A DNA stretch of 64,000 bases from Pseudarthrobacter sp. W1I19 (lineage in GTDB: Bacteria; Actinomycetota; Actinomycetes; Actinomycetales; Micrococcaceae): the NCBI RefSeq assembly GCF_030817835.1, contig NZ_JAUSZR010000001.1:3100001-3164000 (forward strand), read 5' to 3'. Made by a program: the position numbers and the translations under genes. The notes beneath the pieces were generated by a model, which did not search any database, had not been told where the DNA came from, and saw nothing but the letters and a program-made list of their open reading frames with translations. This document shows, in pieces, positions 53,050 through 61,663 of this stretch. How positions within the stretch are numbered: the stretch's first letter is position 1; each line of letters starts with the position of its first letter.

Positions 53050-54336
53050 ATGAACGCCCTCAAGAAGCTATTTGGCGGAAATACCCGCCAATTCGGCATG
53101 ATCTTTGCCCTGGTGGCCCTGATCGTCTTCTTCCAGATCGCCACCAGCGGCCGGACCCTCACCCCCGGCAACGTCATCAACCTCTTCAACGGCAACTCCT
53201 ACATCCTGATCCTGGCCATCGGGATGGTCCTGGTCATCATCGCCGGCCACATCGACCTCTCAGTCGGTTCTGTGGCAGCCTTCGTGGGCGTCACGGTAGC
53301 CCTGGCCATCCGCGACTGGGGAATCCCCTGGTATGCCGGCGTGCTCCTGGGCCTGGTGCTCGGTGCGGTGATCGGCGCTTGGCAAGGATGGTGGACAGCG
53401 TACGTGGGGATTCCAGCCTTCATTGTCACCCTGGCCGGCATGCTGCTGTTCCGCGGCTTCAACCAGTTCGTGGGCAAATCCAATACCATCCCGGTACCCA
53501 ATGACTTCCAGTACCTCGGCTCCGGCTACCTCCCTGAGATTGGGCCCAACACCGGCTTCAACAACCTCACCCTGCTGCTGGGCATCGCCGCCGCAGCGTT
53601 CGTGGTGTGGGGCGAACTCCGCTCCCGGGCCCGCGCCAAGGCCCTTGGTGCCGAGGTACCGGAAATGTGGGTCACCGCGCTCAAGCTGGTCCTGATCTGT
53701 GGTGCCATCCTCTACGCCACGTACCTCTTCGCCACCGGCAGGCCGGGCACCTCGTTCCCGATCCCCGGGCTCATCCTGGCCGTCCTGGTGTTGGTTTACG
53801 GCTTCATCGCCTCCCGCACCATCCTCGGCCGGCACGTCTACGCAGTCGGCGGCAACCGCCACGCGGCCGAACTCTCCGGTGTCCAGTCCAAGAAGGTCAA
53901 CTTCCTGGTCATGATGAACATGTCCATCCTGGCCGGCCTGGCCGGCATGATCTTCGTTGGCCGTTCCACAGCATCGGGCCCCTTCGACGGCGTGGGCTGG
54001 GAACTCGATGCGATCGCAGCAGTATTTATCGGCGGCGCTGCGGTCACAGGCGGCGTGGGTACCGTCGTCGGGTCCATCATTGGTGGCCTGGTGATGGCTG
54101 TGTTGAACAACGGCCTTCAACTTCTCGGCATTGGCGCCGACCTCACCCAGATCATCAAGGGCCTCGTCCTCCTGATCGCCGTCGCCTTCGACGTCTACAA
54201 CAAGAGCCAGGGAAAGAGGTCCATCATCGGCCTGCTGACCCGGAACTTCAACCGCCCCGCCTCAGGCGGTCCCAGCAACCCGCTCCAGCCCGACGAGACC
54301 ACCTCCACCAAGGAAGCGATCGCCAGGGAAGCCTGA
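53050..54336 (+). CDS. gguB: Multiple-monosaccharide ABC transporter permease
   Basis: 428 aa, about ten membrane helices of the BPD_transp_2 family. Marks: AIGMVLVIIAGHIDLSVGSVAAFVG-type segment near 57-80, VYAVGGNRHAAELSGV near 262-277 and FIGGAAVTGGVGTVVGSIIGG near 323-343. A large loop at 185-225 is typical of the GguB/MmsB group. The C-terminus is cytoplasmic and Ser/Pro/Glu-rich. Confidence 0.92.
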   Translation: MNALKKLFGGNTRQFGMIFALVALIVFFQIATSGRTLTPGNVINLFNGNSYILILAIGMVLVIIAGHIDLSVGSVAAFVGVTVALAIRDWGIPWYAGVLLGLVLGAVIGAWQGWWTAYVGIPAFIVTLAGMLLFRGFNQFVGKSNTIPVPNDFQYLGSGYLPEIGPNTGFNNLTLLLGIAAAAFVVWGELRSRARAKALGAEVPEMWVTALKLVLICGAILYATYLFATGRPGTSFPIPGLILAVLVLVYGFIASRTILGRHVYAVGGNRHAAELSGVQSKKVNFLVMMNMSILAGLAGMIFVGRSTASGPFDGVGWELDAIAAVFIGGAAVTGGVGTVVGSIIGGLVMAVLNNGLQLLGIGADLTQIIKGLVLLIAVAFDVYNKSQGKRSIIGLLTRNFNRPASGGPSNPLQPDETTSTKEAIAREA

Positions 54337-54386
54337 GCCTTGCAGCCTGAATAGCGGTACACCACCACAAAGAAAGAGAACCAACA

Positions 54387-55484
54387 ATGAGAATGTTTGG
54401 TAAAGCAGGAAAGGCCGCAGCGGTTGCTGCCATCGCAGCGCTGACGCTGACGGGCTGCGGCCGCTCCGAGCCCAGCACGGGCGGCGGGACAGAAGGCGCC
54501 GGTGGCTTCGAGAAGGACGCCTCCATCGCCGTTGCACTCCCGCAGAAGACCAGTGAGAACTGGGTCCTCTCCGAAAAGCTGTTCAATGACGGCCTCAAAG
54601 ATGCCGGATTCAAGGCTGATGTCCAGTTTGCCAATGCCGGCGTTTCCGAACAGCAGAACCAGATCAGCGCCATGATCACCAAGAACCCCAAGGTCCTCAT
54701 CGTGGGCGCTGTCGACGGCACCCAGCTCGGCACCCAGCTGAAGCAGGCCAAGGATGCAGGCGCCACCATCATCGCCTACGACCGCCTGCTGCTGAACACC
54801 GAGAACGTGGACTACTACGTGGCCTACGACAACTTCAAGGTGGGCGTCCTTCAGGGCCAGGCGCTGCTGGAAGGCATGAAGGCCAAGAAGCCGTCCGGCC
54901 CGTACAACATCGAACTGTTCGCCGGCTCCCCCGACGATGCCAACGCCAAGGTCTTCTTCGACGGCGCCATGAGCGTCCTGAAGCCGAAGATCGACGACGG
55001 CACCCTCAAGGTCCTGTCCGGCCAGACCAGCTTCGAGCAGGCCGTAACCCAGGCTTGGAAGGGCGAAAATGCCCAGCGCCGCGCTGACACCCTGCTCAGT
55101 GGCAGCTACACCAGCGAAAACCTGGACGGTGTCCTGTCACCCAATGATCTCCTGGCCCGCGCGGTGTTGACATCCGTCAAGGCGGCAGGCAAGCCGATCC
55201 CGGTGATCACCGGCCAGGACTCCGAGGTAGCGTCTGTCAAGTCGATCCTGGCTGGCGAGCAGTACTCCACCATCAACAAGGACACCCGCAAGCTCGTTGA
55301 GCACGCCATCACCATGGTGAAGGACCTCCAGGCCGGCAAGACGCCTGAAATCAACGACAAGGACTCCTACAAGAACGGCGTCAAGACAGTTCCGGCCTAC
55401 CTGCTGGAGCCGGTCATCGTCACCTCCGCCAACGTGAAGACTGCCTACACCGACGACCCGATACTCGGCCCGATCACCAAGTAA
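54387..55484 (+). CDS. chvE: ChvE-like sugar-binding lipoprotein
   Basis: 365 aa periplasmic-type binding protein 4 fold. Lipoprotein signal with LTLTGC (Cys about 24). The segments SIAVALPQKTSENWV, VDGTQLGTQLKQAKDAG, AYDRLLLNTENVDYYV and GQDSEVASVKSILAG match ChvE and multiple-sugar-binding proteins, which take xylose, arabinose, galactose or galacturonate-like sugars. Third gene of the ROK-controlled operon, 50 nt after the permease. Confidence 0.93.
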   Translation: MRMFGKAGKAAAVAAIAALTLTGCGRSEPSTGGGTEGAGGFEKDASIAVALPQKTSENWVLSEKLFNDGLKDAGFKADVQFANAGVSEQQNQISAMITKNPKVLIVGAVDGTQLGTQLKQAKDAGATIIAYDRLLLNTENVDYYVAYDNFKVGVLQGQALLEGMKAKKPSGPYNIELFAGSPDDANAKVFFDGAMSVLKPKIDDGTLKVLSGQTSFEQAVTQAWKGENAQRRADTLLSGSYTSENLDGVLSPNDLLARAVLTSVKAAGKPIPVITGQDSEVASVKSILAGEQYSTINKDTRKLVEHAITMVKDLQAGKTPEINDKDSYKNGVKTVPAYLLEPVIVTSANVKTAYTDDPILGPITK

Positions 55485-55514
55485 GCAATCCTGTTCTCAC
55501 AGGAAACGGCTAGG

Positions 55515-55550
55515 AAAAGCCCGGTCCCCCACCGCGGGGACCGGGCTTTT
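55515..55550. terminator. Bidirectional terminator between chvE and the pectate lyase gene
   Basis: A perfect 15-bp stem AAAAGCCCGGTCCCC with GGGGACCGGGCTTTT (6-nt loop), giving T runs in both directions between the converging genes. Confidence 0.92.
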
Positions 55551-55571
55551 CCGTGCCTGGTTACTGCAGCC

Positions 55572-57068
55572 CTACTGCTTGACGGTCAATACGCCCGGTC
55601 CGGTGAACTGGAGCGCGTGGTTCTTCACCGCCTGTGCAGTGGTGAACGCCTTGTAGTTGTAGGCATCGGCAGGGTTCCAGCCGACGTCGGTGGTGAAGTC
55701 CCAGCCGGTCCAGTCCGGGGCGGGTTCCCCACCGAGCTCGGCCTCGATGATCGCCTCCGCCCGGTTCTGTTCAAACGACGTCCGGGCCACCTGGTCCAGG
55801 TCCGCTTCGGCTCCGTTGTACCAGGACCCGACGTCATTGAAACGGTGGCCGTTATAGCTGCTCACCATGATGGACGGGTCCGCGCCCGGGCCGGTGTATT
55901 CAAAGGCATTGCGCTCAGAGAAGATCCGGGACTCATAGCCGGCGCCGAGGAAGTAGCTGCTGCCGCCTTGGGCTTCACTGATCATGGGATACTGCGGGTG
56001 GTCTGTGCTTCCCACAAAGTAGTTGTTCAACACATGGACCTGGCCGAACCGCACCCGCGGTCCCCGCTGCTGAATGTTCTCGAAGTAGTTCCCGATGAAG
56101 CTGACCCGCAGTTTGCCACCATCCTTGTCCACGTGTTCGTCGCCTGATCCCAGCAGCATTGTCTTGTCGTGGTTGGAGAGCCTGCTGTTTGAAATGGTCA
56201 CGAAGTCGGTGCCGTCCTTGAGGTCCAGCAGGCCGTCATGCCGGTTCGCCCGCTTCCCGCGGAAACCCGCAGGGGCCTCACTGTCCGGGAACCTGCCGTC
56301 GGTGAGACGGACATGGTCTATCCACAGGTGATCCGAGGTCACCGAGGAGACGGCGTCAAAGCGCGCATTCCAGGCACCCTCCCCATCATCCGGTGACCAG
56401 GTGGTGAAGAAGTCCACCGGGGCCTCCACGCTGAGATTGCGCACCACTACGTTGGTGGCGCTGAGGATCACGATATTCGTACCCACGAATCCCGAATCTG
56501 CGCCGACCCCAATCAGGGTGGTGTTGCTCGGCAGGCTCACCTCGATCTGCCGTTTCATGTTGTTGCTGCCGGTCTGCCGCAACTGTCGCTGCTGCTTGCA
56601 GTAGTCAAACGTTTGGTCGCTCCATGCCTTCCCTTCCGGGCCGAAGCAGGACATGTACTTATTGATGTCGTACCCTGGGGCGTAGTCCTGCTTCCCCAGG
56701 ATGCGGCCATCAGGGGTCTGGTTGCCGTCGATCGTTCCGTTGATGTAGACGATTTTCGGCGCCGTGGGCTCGCCATGGTTTGCAAGCGCGGCCTTAAGCC
56801 CGGCCAGCGTGCTGACCTCATAGCGGTTTTCGGCAGGCGCCCCCGCCCCACCGTTTGTACCGCTTCCGACGGCGGCCCAGCCGGTTGGTGCCGAGTCATC
56901 CGCTTTGATGACACCTCCCCCGGCGGGACCCGGGTTGGCCACCCCGGGCGCTGCCAGAGCCAGCCCCGCCGCGAGGGCAAACGCTGAAGCAGAGGCAGCA
57001 ACTCCGGCCCCGCGGCGGAGATTGCCGAGGCAGGATGCAAAGGTTCGAGTTGTTGTTTTGGACGTCAT
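55572..57068 (-). CDS. Secreted pectate lyase (polysaccharide lyase family 1)
   Basis: About 498 aa. Signal peptide (1-45, Ala-rich, cleavage near VANPGP). The parallel beta-helix carries the PL1 marks: HLWIDHVRLTDGRF (the vWiDH motif), NRHDGLLDLKDGTDFVTISNSRL with the calcium-binding Asp cluster, SNHDKTMLLGS and RGPRVRFGQVHVLNNYF with the catalytic Arg. It cleaves polygalacturonate by beta-elimination outside the cell. ATG 57068 is preferred over ATG 57086. Its promoter has the LacI-type element shared with the sugar-binding protein at 28532. Confidence 0.93.
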   Translation of the reverse strand: MTSKTTTRTFASCLGNLRRGAGVAASASAFALAAGLALAAPGVANPGPAGGGVIKADDSAPTGWAAVGSGTNGGAGAPAENRYEVSTLAGLKAALANHGEPTAPKIVYINGTIDGNQTPDGRILGKQDYAPGYDINKYMSCFGPEGKAWSDQTFDYCKQQRQLRQTGSNNMKRQIEVSLPSNTTLIGVGADSGFVGTNIVILSATNVVVRNLSVEAPVDFFTTWSPDDGEGAWNARFDAVSSVTSDHLWIDHVRLTDGRFPDSEAPAGFRGKRANRHDGLLDLKDGTDFVTISNSRLSNHDKTMLLGSGDEHVDKDGGKLRVSFIGNYFENIQQRGPRVRFGQVHVLNNYFVGSTDHPQYPMISEAQGGSSYFLGAGYESRIFSERNAFEYTGPGADPSIMVSSYNGHRFNDVGSWYNGAEADLDQVARTSFEQNRAEAIIEAELGGEPAPDWTGWDFTTDVGWNPADAYNYKAFTTAQAVKNHALQFTGPGVLTVKQ

Positions 57069-57149
57069 TGGCCTTGTTTCCGGCATGCCAAACAGACCAC
57101 ATGCCTTAGTGGGTGCGGATCGGATGAAAAAGGATTGCCAGAGGGAAGA

Positions 57150-57168
57150 CCAGTCAGAAAACGGTTTC
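57150..57168 (-). promoter_or_regulatory. LacI-type operator at the pectate lyase gene
   Basis: Minus strand GAAACCGTTTTCTGACTGG, one mismatch from the element at 29848-29866 over 19 bp. It lies 15 nt downstream of the -10 box, over the start of the transcript. Confidence 0.75.
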
Positions 57169-57182
57169 CCGCTCGGTCTTCT

Positions 57183-57213
57183 ATTCTTACTTCTCCCGTG
57201 ACAAAGCTGTCAA
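57183..57213 (-). promoter_or_regulatory. Pectate lyase promoter
   Basis: Minus strand TTGACA (57213-57208), 18-nt spacer, TAAGAAT (57189-57183). The best consensus promoter in the window. Confidence 0.75.
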
Positions 57214-57291
57214 GAGGTCTTCACAGCTCCACCACCGCTGTCCACCGCTGCCTTCCCCAACGCTCCAGCCGGCCTGTGACAGGATTGCTCC

Positions 57292-58362
57292 ATGAGCGCG
57301 CCCATCGCCACGCCGTGGTTGTCCAGCCAATCCGACCAGGACCCCCGCTCCGCAACGGGAACTTCCCTGCGCTGGGGAATCATTGCGACCGGCGGGATAG
57401 CTCGTTCGGTATCGCAAGATCTTGCCTTGCTGAATGACGCTGAGCTCTATGCCGTCAGCTCCCGCGGCCAAGACACAGCAGACGCCTTCGCCGTGGCCTA
57501 TGACTTCAGGAAGGCTTATGGGGACGACGGCGGTGTCCCCGGCTACCAGCGGCTGCTTGCCGATGAAGCGGTGGACGTTGTCTACGTTGCCACGCCCCAC
57601 GCACAGCATTACGAAATCGTCCTGGCGGCGCTCAACGCGGGCAAACACGTTCTCTGCGAGAAGGCCTTCACCATCAACGCCCGGGAAGCGGCCGAACTGA
57701 TCAAGGTCGCCAGGAGCCGCAAGCTCTTCCTGATGGAGGCCGTCTGGAGCCGCTTCCTGCCCAGTATGCAGAGGGCTTTCGAGATCGCAGCTTCCGGAGA
57801 ACTCGGTGACATCCACTGGGTCACCGCCGATCTCGGGTTCCCCGCTCCATACTCACCGACCGCGAGGCTGTGGGCGAGGCAGGACGGCGGCGGCGCTCTC
57901 TTGGACCTTTCGGTCTATCCGCTGCTCTGGGCACTGGGCACCCTTGGCTTTCCGCAGACGGTCAGCGCTACGGGATTTCTCAATGACGACGGCGTCGATG
58001 CCCAGAACGCCATGACGCTCGGATACAACCACGGCGCGCAGGCGCAGCTGACCTCCTCCTTGCTCGCCCATGGTCCGCGCACGGCCAGTGTCGCCGGAAG
58101 CAAAGGCTTCCTGCAGAGCATCGGGTCGATTAATAATCCGCGTGAACTGGTTGTCGGATCCGGATGGGAAGAACGTCGCGTCGAGTCCTTTGATGTCGTC
58201 GGCCGCGGATACACCTACGAGCTGCGCGAAGTCACCCGTTGTATCCAGCAGGGCCTGACAGAAAGCCCGGTGATGCCGCTCGAGGACTCTTTGAACACGA
58301 TGCGGCTTTTTGACGGGGTGCGGGCCCAACTTGGGGTCAGCTACCCCAATGACAGCCACTAG
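57292..58362 (+). CDS. Gfo/Idh/MocA family oxidoreductase
   Basis: 356 aa NAD(P)-dependent dehydrogenase. Rossmann motif WGIIATGGIARSV near 28-40; the family EKP motif reads CEKAF near 122-126, a known variant; RFLPSMQRAF and GGGALLDLSVYPLL follow. Members oxidise sugars, inositols or uronates. Divergent from the pectate lyase gene, hinting at uronate catabolism (inference). ATG 57292 has only AGGA 8 nt upstream. Confidence 0.9.
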   Translation: MSAPIATPWLSSQSDQDPRSATGTSLRWGIIATGGIARSVSQDLALLNDAELYAVSSRGQDTADAFAVAYDFRKAYGDDGGVPGYQRLLADEAVDVVYVATPHAQHYEIVLAALNAGKHVLCEKAFTINAREAAELIKVARSRKLFLMEAVWSRFLPSMQRAFEIAASGELGDIHWVTADLGFPAPYSPTARLWARQDGGGALLDLSVYPLLWALGTLGFPQTVSATGFLNDDGVDAQNAMTLGYNHGAQAQLTSSLLAHGPRTASVAGSKGFLQSIGSINNPRELVVGSGWEERRVESFDVVGRGYTYELREVTRCIQQGLTESPVMPLEDSLNTMRLFDGVRAQLGVSYPNDSH

Positions 58363-58422
58363 GAGCTTCCGCCAATCCGTCATAACAATGACCGACAGAG
58401 GGCGTGTTGTCATTGGCGTGAT

Positions 58423-58442
58423 ACAAAAGTTTCCGCTTTTGT
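58423..58442. other. AT-rich hairpin ACAAAAG-N6-CTTTTGT
   Basis: 7-bp perfect stem 60 nt after the oxidoreductase gene, in the leader region of the next gene. It could be a weak terminator or an operator. Confidence 0.4.
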
Positions 58443-58533
58443 CGAATTGTTTTAGCAGGCCCTAGACTTCCCGCAACATCCAGTCTTAGGCTGTAGGCAT
58501 CGTCGAATGCACCGGGTACTGGGGGTGGTACGC

Positions 58534-59487
58534 ATGGCTAGCGCTGTTTCTCCATGGCGTGCCCTTCGGCCTGTACTCCTCGCGGGGGCTGCGACCCTTA
58601 GCTGGTTAACGTTTTCATCCCCGGCAGCTTCCGCCGATGCACTTTCGGACACATCGCCGTTGCTTGGCGGTGTCACCAGCTCAGTGTCTTCGGTTACGGA
58701 CAAGCTGGCCGGCCCTGCACCAAACGTTCCTGCCCAGGCTGCTCCTGCCCCATCTCCTGCGGCTGCGACCCCTGTCGGGCTGCTGCAGCCGGTGGTCGGC
58801 CAGGTTTCGGGTCTCGCGGAGAACATCGTTTCGCCAGTCCCGGTGGTGAACCAAGTGGTTCCCGCCGGTACCGTTACGTCTGTCGCTGTTCCAATCGCCC
58901 AAGTTGCGGACGGAGCAACCGCAGCAGTCGTGGACGCTGTTGTTCCACCCGTGGCTGGGACTCTTCCCGTGCTCGAACCCGTCCTGGAGCCTGTTTCCGA
59001 TCTGGTGACCGGCCCGGCGCCGCTGCCAGTTGAGCTTCCCGAGCCGCCTATCGCGGCGGTTGAGGAGGAAGTTCCAGCGACTGCCGCCATTGTCCTTACT
59101 GAAGCCTCCACCGCAGAACAGTCGACGGCGGAGACGGCGGCAGCTGCGGAATCCTCCGTTGCTGCTGCTCCGGATACCGCCGCAAACCCTGATGGTGCCG
59201 TATCCCTGGCAGGAGCCTCTGCGCCCCTTCGGGCAACGATCGGCGCATCTGACTCCAGCCATGACCTGCACAGTACGGTCGACCCTTCGCCCGCGCCTGC
59301 CCACGCTCCTGCGGCCCCTGGTTCCGGCACAGGAAGCGGATCGGCATCAGCCGGTTCCCCCGGTGCGACTGCATTCCTGAACCCCTTCACCTTTGATCTT
59401 TCCCTTCCCGGTGCCATCTGCGCCGATGAAACCCCTGAGCATGCCCCTGCACCGGTGTCCTTCGACCCCGGTTCTTCCCCTGACTAG
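58534..59487 (+). CDS. Secreted Ala/Pro/Val-rich low-complexity protein
   Basis: About 317 aa, unknown family. Signal peptide (LRPVLLAGAATLSWL, cleavage after SPAASA near 38). The mature part is of low complexity, with repeated V-x-P, PVV and LEPVLEP units (80-160), then an acidic and Ala-rich half. No wall-anchor motif or membrane helix at the C-terminus, so probably released or loosely wall-bound. ATG 58534 has GGGGGTGG upstream; ATG 58507 is an alternative. It precedes the LAxTG repeat protein by 87 nt and shares its taste for valine/alanine helices. Confidence 0.75.
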   Translation: MASAVSPWRALRPVLLAGAATLSWLTFSSPAASADALSDTSPLLGGVTSSVSSVTDKLAGPAPNVPAQAAPAPSPAAATPVGLLQPVVGQVSGLAENIVSPVPVVNQVVPAGTVTSVAVPIAQVADGATAAVVDAVVPPVAGTLPVLEPVLEPVSDLVTGPAPLPVELPEPPIAAVEEEVPATAAIVLTEASTAEQSTAETAAAAESSVAAAPDTAANPDGAVSLAGASAPLRATIGASDSSHDLHSTVDPSPAPAHAPAAPGSGTGSGSASAGSPGATAFLNPFTFDLSLPGAICADETPEHAPAPVSFDPGSSPD

Positions 59488-59574
59488 TTGAGGCACGCCT
59501 GCCCATTGCGGCAGAAACGTGACCAATCGGGTTGCTAAAAGCACCCTTACTCAACTTTCTCAGGAGACATCACC

Positions 59575-61371
59575 ATGAGTTCCAACCTTCGCAGGGGGAT
59601 GCTTGGCACCCTCTTTGCCGGCGGGCTTTTAGCCCTCGGCTGCACCGCGGCAAACGCCGCGGACACCACCAGCGGTTCGGATCTATCCGCATCCGCCCTC
59701 ATCTCGGCGGCGGCGTCCGCTGACTCGACGTCGTTGGGCCTGCTGGGTGGTCCAACGCCGTCCGATTCATCGGCCGTCGCCGCCGTAGTGGATGCCGCAG
59801 TTACTCTGGGCACCGGCACAGGGACCGGAGGTACCACCAGCCCCGACCTTGCTGCGGCAGCGGTCGTTGACCTCGGGCTCGGCAACAGCGGAACCGAAGC
59901 AGCAGCAGCCGACCTGGCCGCCGCAGCAGACGTAGCCGTAGACCTCGGCACAGGGACCGGTAATACCACGAGCCCCGACCTCGCTGCGGCAGCCGTAGTT
60001 GACCTCGGCCTCGGCAACACCGGAACCGAAGCAGCAGCAGCGGACCTGGCCGCCGCAGCAGACGTAGCCGTAGACCTCGGCACAGGGACCGGTAGTACCA
60101 TGAGCCCCGACCTTGCTGCAGCAGCCGTCGTTGACCTCGGCCTCGGCACCAACGGAACAGAAGCAGCAGCAGCCGACGTGGCCGCCGCAGCAGACGTAGC
60201 CGTAGGCCTCGGAGGCACCGGCACCTCAGACGGCCTCAACACCGCCGTGGATGCAGCAGCCGATCTCAGCCTCGACACCAACGGAACAGAAGCAGCAGCA
60301 GCCGACCTGGCCGCCGCAGCACACGTAGCCGTAGGCCTCGGAGGCACCGGCACCTCAGACGGCCTCAACACCGCCGTGGATGCAGCAGCCGATCTCAGCC
60401 TCGGCACCAACGGAACCGAAGCAGCAGCAGCCGACCTGGCCGCCGCAGCAGACATAGCCGTGAACCTCGGAGGCACCGGCACCTCAGACGGCCTCAACAC
60501 CGCCGTGGATGCAGCAGCCGATCTCAGCCTCGGCACCAACGGAACCGAAGCAGCAGCAGCCGACCTGGCCGCCGCAGCAGACATAGCCGTGAACCTCGGA
60601 GGCACCGGCACCACCGGCGGCCTCGGCACCGTCGTAGACGCAGTGGTTGATCTCGACGCGGGCAACACCGGCGGCCTCGGCGCCGTCGTAGACGCAGCCG
60701 CCGACCTCAACCTCGGCAACACCGGAACCGGCACCACTGACGGACTCACCTCCGGCGGCCTCGGCGCCGTCGTAGACGCAGTGGTTGATCTCGACGCGGG
60801 CAACACCGGCGGCCTCAGCGCCGTCGTAGACGCAGTGGTTGATCTCGGCGCGGGCAACACCGGCAGTACCGGTGGACTCGGCGCCGCAGTCGACCTGGGC
60901 ATTGACCTCGGCATCGGGCTAGGCGGCGACAACAACGGCACGGAGAACCCGGGCACCGGCACTCCGGGAACAGAGAACCCAGGCACTGAGGTCCCCGGCG
61001 ATGGCAGCACGGGAGGCACCGGCACCGTTGACCCCGGTACCAACGCTCCGGGTACAAACGCCCCCGGCACCGGCGGCAACACCGGAAACACCGGAACCAC
61101 CGGAACCACCGGAACCACCGGAAGCACCGGAGGGGACAACGGGACTGACGCAGGTACCGGTGGCTTCACGGCAGCACCGGCAGGGTCCACCGCAGTGAGC
61201 GGCACCATCGGCGTCGACACCAGTGCCCGCGGCACTGCGACCCAGAGCGGGACTGCAAAGGGCAGCACAGGCCTGGCCAACACGGGAATGGATGCTTCGC
61301 TCGTCCCGCTGGCCCTGCTGCTGCTGGTGGCTGGCCTCCTGGTCCTCCTCCGCAAGCGCAAGGTGTCCTAG
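59575..61371 (+). CDS. LAxTG wall-anchored repeat protein
   Basis: 598 aa. Signal peptide with cleavage at AANA-AD near 28. The body is a tandem array: three 44-aa units (DLGTGTG...SPDLAAAAVVDLGLG) then three 43-aa units (GLGGTGTSDGLNTAVDAAADLSL...NGTEAAAADLAAAA), followed by 18-aa GGLGAVVDAVVDLDAGNT units and a Gly/Thr/Pro-rich stalk. The C-terminus has LANTG at 567-571, a hydrophobic helix and a basic tail (RKRKVS), the signal for class E sortase attachment in actinobacteria. Function unknown; a surface adhesin or spacer is a guess. No sortase gene is in the window. Confidence 0.9.
   Translation: MSSNLRRGMLGTLFAGGLLALGCTAANAADTTSGSDLSASALISAAASADSTSLGLLGGPTPSDSSAVAAVVDAAVTLGTGTGTGGTTSPDLAAAAVVDLGLGNSGTEAAAADLAAAADVAVDLGTGTGNTTSPDLAAAAVVDLGLGNTGTEAAAADLAAAADVAVDLGTGTGSTMSPDLAAAAVVDLGLGTNGTEAAAADVAAAADVAVGLGGTGTSDGLNTAVDAAADLSLDTNGTEAAAADLAAAAHVAVGLGGTGTSDGLNTAVDAAADLSLGTNGTEAAAADLAAAADIAVNLGGTGTSDGLNTAVDAAADLSLGTNGTEAAAADLAAAADIAVNLGGTGTTGGLGTVVDAVVDLDAGNTGGLGAVVDAAADLNLGNTGTGTTDGLTSGGLGAVVDAVVDLDAGNTGGLSAVVDAVVDLGAGNTGSTGGLGAAVDLGIDLGIGLGGDNNGTENPGTGTPGTENPGTEVPGDGSTGGTGTVDPGTNAPGTNAPGTGGNTGNTGTTGTTGTTGSTGGDNGTDAGTGGFTAAPAGSTAVSGTIGVDTSARGTATQSGTAKGSTGLANTGMDASLVPLALLLLVAGLLVLLRKRKVS
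59809..60204 (+). repeat. Tandem coding repeats, 132-bp period
   Basis: Near-identical units begin at about 59809, 59941 and 60073 (GACCTCGGCACAGGGACCGG at the last two), with period 132 bp. They code for the 44-aa units of the wall protein. Confidence 0.9.
60211..60608 (+). repeat. Tandem coding repeats, 129-bp period
   Basis: Units starting GGAGGCACCGGC at 60211, 60340, 60469 and 60598 (the last one diverging after 14 bp). Units differ at only a few bases, so they are recent or kept alike by gene conversion. Confidence 0.92.
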
Positions 61372-61518
61372 GCGCCCGACGCTTCGTTGACCGTGCCTGC
61401 ACCATGCGCCTGAAGCGGCAGCAACAAGCAGGCTGAGGGAAGGGAGGACCCCGCAAAAGCACACGACTCAAATACTCACATTCACGCAAACATGTCATCA
61501 GCACACATGTCCTTGTGG

Positions 61519-61565
61519 CCGATGGTCCGGCGGCGGAAGCTAGAGGTTCGCCGCCGGGCCGTCGG
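61519..61565. terminator. GC-rich hairpin between the wall-protein and kinase genes
   Basis: A 17-nt arm CCGATGGTCCGGCGGCG pairs with CGCCGCCGGGCCGTCGG around a 13-nt loop. It could end the wall-protein transcript although no T run follows. The rest of the 290-bp gap shows only the kinase promoter. Confidence 0.5.
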
Positions 61566-61617
61566 CATGTCGCAGAACAGATGTGCGGGGCCAATCTTCC
61601 GTTTACTCCACCGCCCG

Positions 61618-61623
61618 TATAAT
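61618..61623 (+). promoter_or_regulatory. -10 box TATAAT of the kinase gene
   Basis: A consensus TATAAT 40 nt before the kinase ATG; no good -35 at 17-18 nt (TTCCGTTT is near). Confidence 0.55.
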
Positions 61624-61663
61624 TTGAGGTAGGACAGTGCCGCAGCGCACCGGGAGGAACGGT

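Noticed and set aside
59809..60608. Regular direct repeats that might be taken for a CRISPR array
   Set aside because: Period of 129-132 bp with no unique spacers, all in frame within one coding sequence; no cas genes.
59547..61361. A 600-codon open frame on the minus strand opposite the repeat protein, Pro/Val/Ser-rich
   Set aside because: It is the antisense image of the repeats; it has no start signals, while the plus frame has a signal peptide, regular units and a sorting signal.
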